In this document: positions 33,064 through 45,328 of the stretch, one piece after another
Layout of the letters: the number at the start of each line of letters is the position of its first letter
Numbering within the stretch: the first letter of the stretch is position 1
Assembly (NCBI GenBank): GCA_022385805.1
Contig: MU277757.1
Location: forward strand, 36,179-100,178
DNA from: Pilatotrama ljubarskyi
Taxonomy: Eukaryota; Basidiomycota; Agaricomycetes; Polyporales; Polyporaceae
Length of the DNA stretch: 64,000 nt
Direction: 5' to 3'
Notes under the pieces: generated by a model
The model's input: the letters and a program-made list of their open reading frames with translations, nothing else
Database searches by the model: none
Told to the model about the DNA's origin: nothing
Translations under genes and position numbers: made by a program

Positions 33064-34179
33064 ATGTCCTCCGCCAGCATAGACACCTCTCGGGTTTGGC
33101 TCAGTCAGTCGGAACTGCAGTCTCTCATCACCGTTCACGCCAACTGACCATAATTATCTCAGTCACCGGCGCATCTGCTGGCATTGGATTCGCCACCGTC
33201 AAGGAAGTGCTCGCCGCCGGTGAACGTGTCGCCGCCACCACGCGCAGGGCCTCGTCCCTGGCGTCCCTTACCGAGTCGTACCCCGCGACGCAACTCCTAG
33301 TCATCGAGCACGATGTCGCCGATGCCACAAAGCCAGCCTCTGAGCTTATCTCCCGCATCACCACCCACTTTGGCCGGCTCGACGTAGTCGTAAACAACGC
33401 AGGATACGGCCTCAACGGCGTGGTCGAGAGTATTTCTGACGAGGAGGCCCACAAACAATTCGATGTCAACTTCTGGGCGGCCGTCCGCATCGCTCGCGAG
33501 GCGGTGCGCCATTTCCGCGAGCACAACGCGCCGGAGCAGGGCGGCCGCATTCTCAACATCTCATCGATCGGGGGCTTCGTAGCCCAACCCACGCTCGCCT
33601 TCTATTGCGCGACCAAGTTCGGTGAGCGCCTACAGCGTGACTACCGAGCGGGCACCTACTTATCGCCGCCGCTCGCTTGGTTCGTGACTTCGCAGCGCTG
33701 GACGGCTTCTCGGAGGGCTTACAGAAGGAACTCGACCCGAAATGGAACATCAAGGTGATCTCTGTCCGTCCCGGCGGCGTTCGCACGCTCTGGGCGGGGG
33801 AGAACATGGCCACGGTTCCCCTGCCGGCTGCGTATGCCGACCCGCAGGGCCCCGCGGCCAGCTTCATCCAGATCATGAAGGGACCGACCCCGATCGGCGA
33901 CCCGTACAAAGGTTCGTTGATAGCTCGCGGGGGCGTCGCTTGTCTGCTGACCGAATTTGCACAGTGGCTCGGGCGTTGATTACGGTCTCGAAAGCTGCGA
34001 ATCCACCTCGGCAACTGCTGCTGGGGCCGGATGCGCTGGTCGTCGCTCAAGGCAAGCTCCAGGAGGTCAGGGATGAGATCAAGGAATGGAAGGAGGTGTC
34101 GCTTTCTACCGTCGCGGACGACGCCGATACCGCTATCCTGCAGCATTTGAACGCCATGGTGGCGAAGGAAAGCGCCTGA
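33064..34179 (+). CDS. Short-chain dehydrogenase/reductase (SDR)
   Basis: Four exons (33064-33103, 33163-33621, 33696-33911, 33965-34179) encode a classical NAD(P)-binding SDR of about 309 residues. The first intron joins MSSASIDTSRVWL to ITGASAGIGFATVKE, restoring the TGxxxGIG cofactor loop. Further motifs are HDVADATKPA, the structural VVNNAGYG, the catalytic Ser in LNISSIGG, and YCATK (the YxxxK dyad) followed by FALDGFSEGLQKEL. VRPGGVRT is the usual segment after the active site. The C-terminal part (ITVSKAANPPRQLLLGPDAL) fits the fungal group often annotated as retinol-dehydrogenase-like or oxidoreductase YusZ-like. The substrate is unknown. It is probably cytosolic, as no targeting sequence or membrane segment is visible. 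Confidence 0.9.
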
Positions 34180-35192
34180 AGTGCAGTTTTTGTTACATGG
34201 TATGGCGGTATCCGGAATCTCTACGATGGTTTGATGTTTGTGCTGGAATGAAGTTATTAGCACGCAATCCACGTGAATGGGTATGTCAGTAGGAGATCTG
34301 ATGGCGGTTTGTTCCGTACCTGTCTTTCATAAGCCTGTGTCTTCCGCGATTCCCTACTATGAGGTTTCGCAGCCGCAGACGTGTACGCAGACACTGCGCC
34401 GTGGGTCCGTGTGTGCTCCCTCGAAGCCCGCAGATGTTTGAGAGCGCTCGAGTACACCGCGCTATACGCGCATGTCGCAGATGGCCCAGACACTGGGCTA
34501 ATACCGCAACAACGCGATAGACAACCCGGATGGTGGGAGGAGGGAGGAGTAGCTTCTTGTTTATGCACTGAGCATGAGTTTGCGGGCGCGTCACGGAAGT
34601 TCGAACGATGTTACCTTGTTCCTGAGAGTGCGGGGCGTTCGACGTCGAGCTTCAAGCTTCAAGCTTGAAGATGGGACGTCCCGTTCATTATATCAAGTGC
34701 AGAGGGCCAATACATGCACTGCCCTCTGTACCGTCTCGCGACCAAAGCCGCCTAGTGGAACGCGGACATGGAAACCCACAGCAGATGAGAAAGCCGGGCG
34801 AAAACTTAGTCCAGAGCAGGATACGAGGGCCAGGATGCCTTGTTCGATGAAGGCGACTAGCTTGTGGTCCGCAGAGCTCTCTGGCGGTGCGAGCACAAGA
34901 TACATGAAGATGAGTCAAGCGTACCTTGTCAGCCTGGAACATCTACATAGCGTATATACATACCCCTTAGCATCGATATCGACCGTGCCGTAGGACGCAG
35001 GAGTCGAACGTAGGCGCCCAACAGCGACTAACGGGGCTCCGGGCCGAGCTCCTCAAGTGACACCGTGTGACAATGGTCACAGCTGTATAGTTGCTTCCCA
35101 CGGTCCCCGCTCCAGATTTTGAGCCTGACGTCGGGGACGAGAGGCCAGACGTCCGCCAACAGCCCTCAAGCCCTCAAAACCCAGCAAAAAGC
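34180..35192. other. Intergenic before RPL10A
   Basis: About 1 kb with no supported gene. A 14-base perfect palindrome (CTTCAAGCTTGAAG) lies at 34657-34670. The right end is the ribosomal-protein promoter. Confidence 0.45.
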
Positions 35193-36137
35193 ATGAGGTA
35201 TGTACCCTCGACGTGATGCGCCCGCCGCAGAGACCGATCCTGACTCGGTGCGTGCAGCGGAAGCAAGCTCTCAGTGTCAAGCGTGCGGGGCTCTATCAAG
35301 GAGCTCCTCGCCGAGTCCAACGGCGAGAAGAAGCGCAACTTCGTCGAGACCGTCGAGCTCCAGATTGGTCTCAAGAACTACGACCCCCAGCGTGACAAGC
35401 GTTTCTCTGGCACTGTCAAGTCCGTATCCTCCGCCTCTCTTCAGCTGCACCCAGCTGCTGACCCTGCAACCGGTACATAGGCTGCCCCATGTTCCCCGTC
35501 CCCGCATGTCCATCTGCATTCTTGCCGATGCCGCCGACATCGACCGTGCCAAGCAGATCGACCTCGAGTACATGTCCGTTGACGACTTGAAGAAGTGTGT
35601 ACAGTCCCTGCACGAGCACCCCTGGCTCTCCCTAACCACCTATCTCTGCCAGGCTCAACAAGAACAAGAAGCTCGTCAAGAAGCTCGCCAAGAAGTACGA
35701 CGCGTTCTTGGCCTCTGAGGCCCTCATCAAGCAGATCCCCCGTCTCCTTGGTCCCGGTCTCTCCAAGGGTGCGTACGTGCTCTCGATCGCCTCTTCCAGC
35801 ATTCCAACCCTCTCCCGCAGCTGGCAAGTTCCCTACGCCCGTCTCCCACTCTGAGGACCTCAACAACAAGATCACCGAGGTTCGCTCGACGATCAAGTTC
35901 CAGCTCAAGAAGGTTCTCTGCTTGGGTGTCGCCGTCGGCCACGTCCAAATGACCGACGACCAGGTCCTCGCCAACGTCATGCTGAGTGCGTACAGTTTGG
36001 TCTCTGGCCATGACTTGTCATTAATACGCCTTTTTGCAGGCATCAACTTCCTCGTCTCGCTGCTCAAGAAGAACTGGCAGAACGTCAAGTCGCTCCACAT
36101 CAAGTCGACGATGGGCAAGCCCATTCGTCTGTACTAG
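35193..36137 (+). CDS. RPL10A: 60S ribosomal protein L10a (uL1)
   Basis: A universal ribosomal protein of the large-subunit L1 stalk. Six exons join in frame. The first has only five bases (ATGAG, 35193-35197) and splices at 35264 to give [20 protein letters not shown]. Next come [20 protein letters not shown] and [12 protein letters not shown] joined to [16 protein letters not shown]. Then come LKK joined to [60 protein letters not shown], and [20 protein letters not shown], ending KPIRLY. The length of about 217 residues equals that of other eukaryotes. The tiny first exon placing an intron just after the start codon is common in fungal ribosomal-protein genes and may matter for expression. 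Confidence 0.96.
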
Positions 36138-37900
36138 ACGCGATTTGTGTTTCTGCTTGACCAACGCTTGTCGTTCCTTGGTCCCTGGAGCGACTCCGGA
36201 CACGCCTGCGCTTCAAATACAGACGGACGAGAGCGAGAGAGGAGGGTTCGGGTTGGACACCTCGCGCCGCGCAGGCTGCAATGCACAACATGAAGCCCCG
36301 CACGCTTGGACCAACGGCTTCGGAGAGGGCTGGGAGCCGATTGGGAGCTGATGCAGATCTGCTCGTGCTGCGATGTCCTTGCCTCGACTTTTTCTTCCTT
36401 CGCCTTATTCGTTTGTACGCTGTCCGGAGCGAGTGATTGGTGGGCTTGATATGCCGAGATGTACTATGGGCACATGCTTGTACGCGCTATGTAGCAATGA
36501 CTTTCCATGACACGCTCGCTCCTTGTCCGACTCGATGTTGCCCTGATCTCGTCGACCTAACCCCGGCGTTCGAAGCCGGACGTCAGAGATTTGCAAGGCG
36601 AGCAAATATCATTTAATGCCTGACTGAGCTATACTTACCCACTCCCTATAGTATTCTTCGTGCTCTTCGTCCCCACCGGCAGGTACGAGAGCCAGCACCA
36701 ACAAGCTCACGGCCGGTGACCCTGTCAAAGCAACGTCCAACGTCTTGATCCGACATGGCTCTAAATATTGAGAACATTGTCGCGTCTACAGGTCTGTGCT
36801 GCTCGTCGCAGTGCCCAGGTGTCCTCCACTGGACCGCTCAATCTCTCGAAACATGCGAAGTACGGGATAGGTCGTGACCGGGAACGTCAGGTCTTAGAAG
36901 TGGCCTATGTAGCAAAAATAGCAGATGTGGTGAATACGAGTTTCTCTACCGTCTTGCCACTGATTGGTTAGTATCCAGAGGTGCCCATTCCGCTCCCTGG
37001 TTTGTCTCGGAGGCCGAGCTGCCGTCGATCACCGTCGATACCTGGAAGAAGGCGGGTGTGCTCCATTGCATCTCCTGTGCAGCATCTCATGTGTAAGGTG
37101 ACTGTGCAACGCGTTGTCAGCTGGGCATTGGGTTACAATACTCCAGATAGGTTCCGTCGTTGTAAGACAAGTCGCGACAGCTTGCTCGATAGCGGGTCCT
37201 ACATCACAGGACTTAGGTGCGACGACGTCGGACCCAATTCCGCTGACCATATAGGCATCAGCACTCTACTCGACCACATCTGGAACATCGTCCTCCGAGA
37301 ACGATCGTGGCATCCAACGCGTATCTTTAGAGAGCGATCCGCCCGCCGCGCTCGTAGACCGGCATTGCACCCGCGCGTCTGCTCTTCCCCGTCCCCTTGC
37401 AACCGCTTCCCAATAGAGACGGCGTCGGTCCAAGGACCGATAGCGGAACCCGGGGCTGACGACTGTGTGGCGAAGAGGTACGCCCACCTCCGGCGCGGGG
37501 CAACTCCGCCTTGATACCGACGTCGGTGCCTGCCACTGCGTCTCTCCATCATCTCCGCTGTCCAGGTCAGGCCCGCTCTCTGCCTCCAGACGCCTGATGA
37601 GCCCAGCGAGCGTCCACCGACAATACCGCCGCCTCTTCTGGATGCGTCCTTCGGGGCCTCTTGCGGATTTTAACTGGGATCGACGAGGGCCGTCTTGCAG
37701 CGTGGGTTAAGCACCTTGAGAGACGAACTTCCTCTACTCCGCGAACCGTCGCGGGGGCAAAGACCAGGGCATTGGACGTGCTTCTTCAGGCAACCTGTCG
37801 ACCGCCCTGTAACCTAACTGCCCGATCTGCTCCTACAGCACACACCGGGTGTCCTGACGGTGCATCATGCATTTTGCTTCTTGTACCTCCGCCAAAGCCA
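36138..37900. other. Intergenic between RPL10A and the WSC gene
   Basis: About 1.8 kb. Open frames on both strands show no recognisable motif or splice pattern. Confidence 0.45.
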
Positions 37901-37907
37901 TATAACA
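37901..37907 (+). promoter_or_regulatory. TATA box of the WSC gene
   Basis: TATAACA lies 85 bases before the ATG at 37986. Confidence 0.45.
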
Positions 37908-37985
37908 GCGGGTCCTGTCTATGGCCTGTCTCACCAAGCTTATCGGCAGGCTTGCACACCTCGTCCACCAGCACTTGCATCCACC

Positions 37986-38740
37986 ATGGCTTTCCGCGCT
38001 ACCTCGCTCCTTCTCCTCGTGGTCGCCCACGGCGTCCGCTCCTTCCGCCCCGAGACCATCCCGCTCAACTGGACGATGCTCTCCGCGTGCGCCGTCGACA
38101 ATCCCGCGCGCATCCTCGCAGGCGACGTCACCACCCAGGTAGCAAACAACACTCCCGCCCTGTGTGTCACGAGCTGCGCCGCCCAGGGCTTTGGCTACGC
38201 GGGCGTCGAGTTCGCAAACGAGTGCCACTGCGGCACCGGCCTCCTCGACGCGCTCCAGAGTGCCCCGGCCACCGACTGCAACATGGCCTGCGCCGGTGAC
38301 TCCACCGTCGCGTGCGGAGGCCCCTGGCGCATTCAGGTGCTCCCAGTACCAGTTTACGCATCGTGATGTGCCACGAGCTGACACGGCTTCATCCTACATA
38401 GGTATACAGCTTCCCAGCCCTCCGTCCGGGCAGCTGGGTGTACCAGGGCTGCGTCACCGATGCGCCTGCGACGCCCGCCTTCTCGGGTGCGACGACGCAC
38501 ACGTTCGCGTCCAACCTCGACTTCGTGAACCAGTGTCTCCAGGCATGTGCGCACTCCGGCTTCGCGTTCGCCGGAGTGGAGGACGCGAGCGTCTGCCAGT
38601 GCAGCAGCAGCGCTCCCGTGGCGGCGGCGCAGACGGTCAATGAAGCGCAGTGCAACTCGCTCTGTCCTCTCCCGGGGAACGCAGGCTTCGAGTTCTGTGG
38701 TGGGGTTAACAGGCTGGGAGTGTACAAGTTCGCGGCTTGA
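37986..38740 (+). CDS. Secreted protein with two WSC domains
   Basis: Two exons (37986-38336, 38402-38740). A signal peptide (MAFRATSLLLLVVAHGVRS) is followed by two cysteine-rich WSC modules. The first has WTMLSACAVDNPARILAG, LCVTSCAAQGFGYAGVEFAN, ECHCGTGL, and CNMACAGDSTVACGGPWRI. The second has VYQGCVTDAPATPAFSG, FVNQCLQACAHSGFAFAGVE, VCQCSSSAPVA and CNSLCPLPGNAGFEFCGGVN, ending with the typical RLGVYKF. WSC domains bind carbohydrate and occur in fungal cell-wall sensors and secreted enzymes. No membrane segment, anchor signal or catalytic domain is present, so this is probably a small secreted wall- or glucan-binding protein of about 229 residues. The duplicated module suggests internal tandem duplication. 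Confidence 0.87.
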
Positions 38741-38994
38741 GGTGTTAGGGTGGCTACATGGGGAGGTGGGAAGTTCAAGTTGCACAAAATGATGTGTTCG
38801 TCATGTCGGGATGGACGGGAGGGCTGTAATCGTCATCTACGCTGTTGTACCATGTGGATATAGCATATGGATACGTTTGCAGTGGCGAAGCTGAGATAGG
38901 TTACATCAGAACATGAGAGCAGTAGAATACATGTGAGAGTCAGAAAACACCAAGATACAGCAGAGACATGAAGCAAGAGCAAGCTACCCAAGGC

Positions 38995-41037
38995 CTACTC
39001 GCCATCCTCCTCGACGTCCGCGTCCAGCTCCTCCTCATCCCTCTCCTCACTGACCTTCTCTCTGCCCCTCGCCCTCCGCCTCCCACCATTCACCATAACA
39101 GGCTCTACGCCCACCCGCACGCCCGCCCTTTCGCGCTCCGTCACGATTCTCTTCACCGGATCCCACTCCGCGATGCTCTGGAAGAACCGTCGCTTCCGCT
39201 TCCCGCTCGGCAGTCCGGCCCTTGCGCTCGCCCACGCCTCGTGGTCATGCTCGTGCCCGCACCCGCCCTCATCCTCTTCGCGCTCGCCGTCGGGTGGAAG
39301 GGCGGGGACGTCGAAGTACTGCGAGGTCAGGATGCTCATCCGTTTCTTCCCGCTGCGGATTCTGCGAGAGGATCGTCCGCGCGGGCCGCGACGGGTCGAC
39401 GAGTCGGATTCGGGCTCGGACTCTGAGTGGGACTCTTCCGAATCGCCGTGTAGGTCATACACGAACCGCGCGTGCTCTGTGAATCCGATCAGTAGGAGAT
39501 CTGTGGCGGGCGTGCCTCGGTAACCTACGTGCTAGCCTCTCGTCCATGTCATCAAGAGGACCGTGCGCACGGACGCCAGGGAGGCCGAGATGCTCAGCAA
39601 GGCCTTCCCTGGGCACGTCCTGCATCTCTACTGATGGCGCCGGCCGGAGCTCCGACAGGAATTGCAGGATCTTTTCTCTACACAGAAACGCTCAGTCGAC
39701 AGAGAATCCTGGATACGGCACAAGTAATCCACCTATTCCGGTCCAACGACCCATCCCGCAGGTTCAGGTCCTCCAGATTGCTCTCGAGCACCTCGAGGCG
39801 ATAGCGCGGGCCGAACCACTCGAAATACTCGTTCCAGGGCAGGTTCGGGTCGATATCCTGCTCAATGCCGAGTGCGCACGCGGTCTCGTACGTCCACGCG
39901 CGCGCGACGTTCTTGACTGTGTACCCGCCTCCGCCGAGTAGCATGAGCGGGATATTCTTGGAGCGCATGTACTGCACACAATGCGCGTGGCCATGCATCG
40001 TGAGGTTCAGTCCTCCGAGCTTGTCTCCGGAGAGCGAGTCCGCACCGCATTGGAGGACGACTGCGGACGGCCGGTAGACGTCCAGAATCTTGTCGATTAC
40101 CTGCTCAGGTGAGTCAGTACACAGCGCGCGCTAGTACATGGGTGTAGTACGCACCGGTTCGAAAATGCTCTTGTACGACTCATCCGTGATACCGTCCTTG
40201 AGCGGGATGTTGAGCGCGTAGCCGCGACCAGGCCCACGACCTCTGTCCTCGATCTGACCCGTACCAGGGAAGAACTCGCCAAACTTGTGAAAGGAGCACG
40301 TCATGACACGGTCTGTAGTGTAGAACGCCTCCTCGACACCGTCTCCGTGGTGACAGTCGATGTCAATGTAGAGCACGCGCGGGACGTAGCGGAGCATCTC
40401 GAGGATGCCGAGCACGATATCGTTGATGTAGCAGAAGCCCGACGCCTCGCGCTTCTTCGCGTGGTGCAGGCCGCCCGCCCAGTTGATCGCGATATCCGCC
40501 TGACCCTCCATGAGACGCTTCGCAGCAGCTTTGTCATGGAAAGTCGTGGTCAGACAAGGCCGGTTTGAGGAACGCGACCGACGTACCTATGGAACCGCCT
40601 GCGGAGATGGACGAGAATTCAAAGACACCCTCGAATGGTGGATTATCGTCGCCGACGAGGAAGCGCGTGCCTTGGTATGTCAACCTGCGCGAGTTCTCCG
40701 GGGTGACCTTGGAGAGAAAGTCTATGTATTCGTCCGTGTGGAAACGCGTCATGGTCTCTGCGGTCGCGCGTTTTGCCCGCTGGAGTGGCGTCTGAGCACA
40801 GGCGCGGTGACGAACGTGAGGTCGGTGTACACACCAAAACGTGCATCTTGGGCAGCATGTCGTACGCAGAGACCAGTTCATGTGTTATGCGCATGCGCTG
40901 CGGCTTCATGGCATGAGTGACGCCGTACGTGTACGACCCCACATCCGCTGCAGCAACAATGTATGAAGAAAACGAAGAAGGTGTCAGACTGAAGGCCACT
41001 CACGGTCGTAGTAGTATGCGACACGTCTCTTGGACAT
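38995..41037 (-). CDS. HOS2: Class I histone deacetylase, HOS2/HDAC3-like
   Basis: A zinc-dependent deacetylase removing acetyl groups from histone lysines. The ATG at 41037 opens a short exon ([11 protein letters not shown]) that splices to [20 protein letters not shown], giving the canonical N-terminus; another intron joins MHVL to [17 protein letters not shown]. The catalytic domain shows [20 protein letters not shown] with the His pair, [20 protein letters not shown] with zinc ligands, [33 protein letters not shown], and [19 protein letters not shown] with the catalytic Tyr. The reading [10 protein letters not shown] resembles HOS2 more than RPD3. A variable tail of about 150 residues follows, rich in Ser/Glu, Arg and finally Asp/Glu, with [12 protein letters not shown] in it. 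HOS2-type enzymes act in the Set3 complex. The assignment to HOS2 rather than RPD3 is by eye. Confidence 0.92.
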
Positions 41038-41735
41038 CCTCCCTTGAAGTTATAAGCAGCGTAAAGCAGTGCCGATGCACTGCAAGTCTGAACCCAAGTC
41101 CACGCCCGGCCGAGTCGTCGCTATGTCTCGAGTGGGCCCCGAAGCTCAACCGCTGCTGCTCGTAGCAGAGATACAGTGGCAGAACAGAGGCTAAGAGGTA
41201 GAGCTTTGCAGGGCAAGTTCACGGGCACTATTCAGATATGTTTAGGGAGCGTTCAGAGCGAGATTATTATTCAAGCTGCGAGTGCGTCGGCGGTGGCGGG
41301 GAGGTCCGCTCAAATAGGCGCCCGTACTCTGCATGCCGCCGATCCGATCAAATCTCGATCACGTACCCGGCCCGGACTGCCGGCCTCTACAAAGCCCGTC
41401 CCGCTCTCTCAGCTGCGATCTAATTAGGATACGTATCACTCGCCTTTGCTGCAACTTACCGCCTCCTCTGCGTCTGAAACATCTCATGCAAGACGACGTC
41501 GCACCGCTCTGGCACGTTTCGTTCTACGTGCAGCAGGACAAACTCGCCAAGCCTCACTGTGCATCATGCGCCACACCGCTTTCGCTAGCTGGTCGCACCG
41601 CAGTCCTGCCAGATCTGCGACATGTACATTTGCAATTGACCCTCAGTTCCGGGATCATATACTCTCGCATTCAGCCCTGTCGGGCCCCTACATCGCTGAC
41701 CTCGACGCTGAGCTCCACCAACCCGCTCGTCTGAA
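41038..41735. other. Intergenic, promoter region of arrestin-like copy B
   Basis: It separates the leftward HDAC gene from the rightward copy B. Segments such as GTGCAGCAGGACA and CTCGCCAAGCCT near 41527-41555, and TTGACC..TCAG near 41636, recur inverted upstream of copy A. No gene is seen. Confidence 0.5.
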
Positions 41736-43150
41736 ATGTCTAACCCTCGCCCCGCAATCTCCCTTCACCTTCCCCGCACCTTCTTTTTTGCCGGCTGCGC
41801 GGTGGAGGGCGAGGTAGAGCTCGATGTTCGCCAACTTTACGAGGACGACATCCATGAGGTGCACGTCAAGCTCAGAGGTGTTGCAAAGACGTATGTCCAA
41901 CTCTGTCCAGAGGCATACAGTCACTCACTCTCACGAGTCTCCTCAAGCGAGATTACGCGGGACAAGGATACCTACAGGGAGGCCGTACACCTTGTCCGCG
42001 ACGATGCTTCTCTTTGGGCGCGTGGGACGGCCTATCCGCCTCCGGGTTCAGATACCCTACGCATTCCCTTTCGTCTCCAACTTCCCCCGCAGCTCCCCCC
42101 TTCCTTCCACTACAGCGGTGTCTCGAAGCTTGCGTCCGTCATGTATTCGGTTACCGCTGTCGGCGTCCGGCCGGGTGCCTTCAGCCTCAATCGTCGCGTC
42201 CGTCAGCCCTTAGCAATAATTCCGAAGGAAGATGGACACGGTGTCCGGGCGAGGGAGCAGCTCGCAACTCTGGCTGCCACTAGAGTAGAACCGTCGTGGA
42301 GGACGCAGCGGCAGGAGGAGAAGATGAGACGAGGCTTGTGGGGCGACTACTCGACCGTCGAAGTTCGAGTACGTCTTCTAGCAGTGACGTCTTCGGACTA
42401 TGCAGCCAGCTGATGACCGTGTCCGTCTTCAGTGTTCGATCCCCATGATCCATCCGCTGCCACCCTTCGTACCCATTCCGTTCGTCATTCAGATCAAGAC
42501 GACCACTACGCCTCTCACACGTGCTAAAGCCGACGCGCATCCGCCGGATAAGCCCATCTTCCCCCCTGCGCCGTGTGCATACGAGATGCTCGACTTCAAG
42601 CTCAGGAGGCTGGTCTTCTTGCGCGCGCGGTCGTACACCGAGAAACCTTCCGGGGACGTCTACGCGTTGACCCCCGGGCGCGGTGTTACCGTGGAAGCGG
42701 ACATAGCTGAGAAGGAATGGCTCTCGCTTGAGAGCAGCAGCGAGAAGGAGAAGAGTCCTGGTCCTAAGGGAGTCTGGATACAGCACGCGACATTTCGCGG
42801 GACGTTTGTGCTGGATTGTCCGCCCACTTTCGCTCTTGATACTATCAAATGCGAGGTACGTCTTACTAGATTGTCTCTAAGCACACATAGGAACGCAGAT
42901 GTTGCAGTATTACCTCTCGCTGAAGGTCCCGTTCCCCGGTATTGGGAACGACGTCAAGTTGACGATGCCCATCATGGTCACATCTGGGATTAATAAGCTG
43001 GGCTCGTCTACTCTTGCTAACGCACCCGGCTTCCTTGAGCTGCCACCGTGAGTGTCTTCGCGGTTATGCTGCGCCATGCCCTCACACGTTGCGGCTTGCA
43101 GAGCGTACTGGGATGCGAGTGACCGCCAATGGGACGACCACAAGGACTGA
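41736..43150 (+). CDS. Arrestin-like protein, copy B
   Basis: Four exons (41736-42368, 42433-42855, 42899-43047, 43102-43150) give 417 residues. It starts MSNPRPAISLHLPRTFFFAG. The N-terminal beta-sandwich carries the arrestin signature CAVEGEVELDVRQLYEDD and IHEVHVKLRGVAKTYV. It continues with VHLVRDDASLWARGTAYPPP, IPFRLQLPPQLPPSFHYSG and MYSVTAVGVRPGAFSLNRRV, a basic segment EEKMRRGLWGDYSTVEVR, then PLPPFVPIPFVIQIKTTT and RAKADAHPPDKPIFPPAP in the C-terminal half, ending WDDHKD. Fungal alpha-arrestins adapt Rsp5 ubiquitin ligase to plasma-membrane transporters; no PPxY motif is evident, so that role is uncertain. Copy B is the closest relative of the frameshifted copy A, with matching flanks, and has intron positions identical to copies C and D. 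Confidence 0.85.
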
Positions 43151-43436
43151 CTTCATGTACTTTGTTTAAAAGGTTAGGAGCTTATGCCTTTTATACCTAC
43201 CATGGGTTTGACAACTTCTGTATCGCGACAACGGTAGTAACACGGCTACCCCGACCGTGATGTAAACAGGAGATTTCGCCGTGACGAGTGAACGACTGGC
43301 GTGGGTTATGCGCTATACCCAGCGCATGTAGCACCCCACGTCTAGAATAATGATACTGCGCCGTCGGACCGGTAACGGTCCCTAGTCGTAACCACCGTGA
43401 GCGTGAGCAGATCGCAGCGGTAAGAGAGATCAGGGG

Positions 43437-43490
43437 GCCGTTCAGTAGACCTGCCCGTTTGGGCTGCGCATGCACAGCTATCTGCTGATC
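43437..43490 (+). repeat. Arrestin-cluster block, copy 3 (upstream of copy C)
   Basis: Reads GGCCGTTCAGTAGACCTGCC, then CGTTTGGGCTG and CACAGCTATCTGCTGATC. It ends 418 bases before the copy C start codon and begins 287 bases after the copy B stop. It is similar to the blocks at 29592, 31771, 45764 and 47995. Confidence 0.7.
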
Positions 43491-43805
43491 AACGCACGGC
43501 GGACGCCGGCTTTTAAATATTCTGGCTTGGCCGCTCGAGATTGCTGTCTCTCTCCCAGTTCTCCTCAGTCTCCTCTCCTTTTTCGCGTATCTGGCTCATG
43601 TTGTATGACACAACTGCAGGGAACTGATGCGAACGGACTGTGATTTAGCATTGCGCTCGCTGAGCGTCTGCAGAGCGATGCCGATGGGTACTGAGAAGTT
43701 AGAACCCCGTCTGGACGCGATGCTGCCTGATGGTCGATCTATTGGTGGAGTCGCCTCAGCACAGCCTATTACCCTGGCTTCCGACATCTCGGAGTCTGGG
43801 GAAGC

Positions 43806-43812
43806 TATATAT
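43806..43812 (+). promoter_or_regulatory. TATA-like sequence of arrestin-like copy C
   Basis: TATATAT lies 102 bases before the start codon at 43908. Confidence 0.35.
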
Positions 43813-43907
43813 TTGTGGAAGCTGCGTTACTTCCTGAAATTTCATCCCGCTGGAGGCTCCTACATCCCTGGATTCGCCGAAGGACTCAATCGACATTCAT
43901 TTGCAAC

Positions 43908-45328
43908 ATGTCTGGCTCACGCCCTGCTATCTCTATTGATCTACCTGCAATACTGTTCGTGTCCGGCTACGCAGTGGAAGGCGAAGTGGTGCTTGACTTC
44001 CGCGCGCTACAGCAAGACAACATACAGGAAGTGCATGTGGAGCTCAGAGGCCTTGCTAAGACGTACGTCCACTGTTTCACCGTCACTAAACCTCGCTCAT
44101 ATTCGGGATGTCGCTCAAGAGAGATAAAACACGACAAGAGCGTCAGCAAGAAGGAAATCCAGCTTGTCCGCGTTGACGCTTCCCTCTGGACACGCGGGAC
44201 GGCGTATCCCCCGCCCGACTCGGACGTCCTGCGCGTTCCGTTCAAGCTCCAACTTCCCCCCGAACTCCCTCCTTCCTTCCAGTATTCCGCGGGGCGCAAG
44301 GCATCAGTCATGTACTCGCTCACCGTAGTCGGCGTTCGACCAGGTACTTTCCAGTCCAATCGTCGCATCCGACGGCCGTTGGCGGTGGTACAGAAGGATG
44401 ACGTCGGTGCCAACGTGAGACAGCAACTGGTCACTTTGGCCACCGCTGGGGCAGAGCCGCAGTGGGGAACGATACGGAAAGCGGAGAGGATCAGACGAGG
44501 GCTATGGGGCGACTACGCCACTGTCGACGTTCAGGTACGTCTTCTACCAGTACTTGCACAGACCATATACTGGACCAACTCCTCCTCAGTTTTCGATCCC
44601 GAAGATGTCTCCGCTACCACTTTTCGTGCCCATTCCCTTCGTCATCAAAATTGATACCATCTCCGCACCTCTCACTCGTGCGAAAGCCGACGCGCACCCG
44701 CCAGACAAGCCTATCTTTCCTCCACCACCGTGCGCGTACAGCATGCTCGATTTCAAGCTGAGGGAGAAGCTCCTCATACATGCGCGATCGTCCACCGTGA
44801 ATCCCACCGCCGACGTCCATGTGTTTACCAGCGGCTCCGGCAGTGTCGTAGTGGACACCGACATAGCCGAGAACGAATGGCGTTGGCTCGAAGACGCCGA
44901 TGACAATAAACAGAATCCTGACGCGAAGGGGGTGTGGGTGCAGCGCACGACGTTCCATGGGACGTTCCGACTGAGCTGTCCGCCAACTTTTGTGCTCGGC
45001 AAGTATATTAAATGCGAGGTACGTCTTGTCGAGCCATTCGTCGGGGCCTATTGGGACACAGATTTTGCAGTATCTTCTTTCGCTCAAGGTGCCGTTTCCT
45101 GGGCTTGGGAACGACGTGAAGATGACCAGGCCCGTCGTGGTCGGGTCTGGAATCAATACACCTATCATCAAAGACCAGCCGGGTTCGTCTGCGCCTGCCA
45201 CGGCGCCACGCGTCCTGGATTTGCCACCGTGGGCGGTTCCTCTTTTGCGTCCGGCTACATCCTCTCATACAACTTGCAGAACATATTGGGACGCCGATGA
45301 TCGCGCATGGGATGATCACAAGGACTGA
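43908..45328 (+). CDS. Arrestin-like protein, copy C
   Basis: Four exons (43908-44534, 44590-45018, 45062-45228, 45280-45328) encode 423 residues with no interruption. It starts MSGSRPAISIDLPAILFVSG. The arrestin-N signature is YAVEGEVVLDFRALQQDN and IQEVHVELRGLAKTYV. Conserved blocks follow in the order of copy B: IQLVRVDASLWTRGTAYPPP, VMYSLTVVGVRPGTFQSNRR, RIRRGLWGDYATVDVQ, SPLPLFVPIPFVIKIDT, MLDFKLREKLLIHARS, QNPDAKGVWVQRTTFHGTF, and LLSLKVPFPGLGNDVKMTRP, ending WDDHKD. The ATG is chosen because it aligns with the starts of the other copies; an upstream in-frame extension of 31 residues is open but not conserved. The protein is probably cytosolic, since no signal peptide or membrane segment is visible. 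It likely arose by tandem duplication. Members differ most just after KTYV. Confidence 0.87.

Larger units (their letters stand above)
43151..43907. other. Intergenic between arrestin-like copies B and C
   Basis: About 760 bases forming the 3' flank of copy B and promoter of copy C, including the cluster block at 43437-43490 and a TATATAT run at 43806. No gene is seen. Confidence 0.5.
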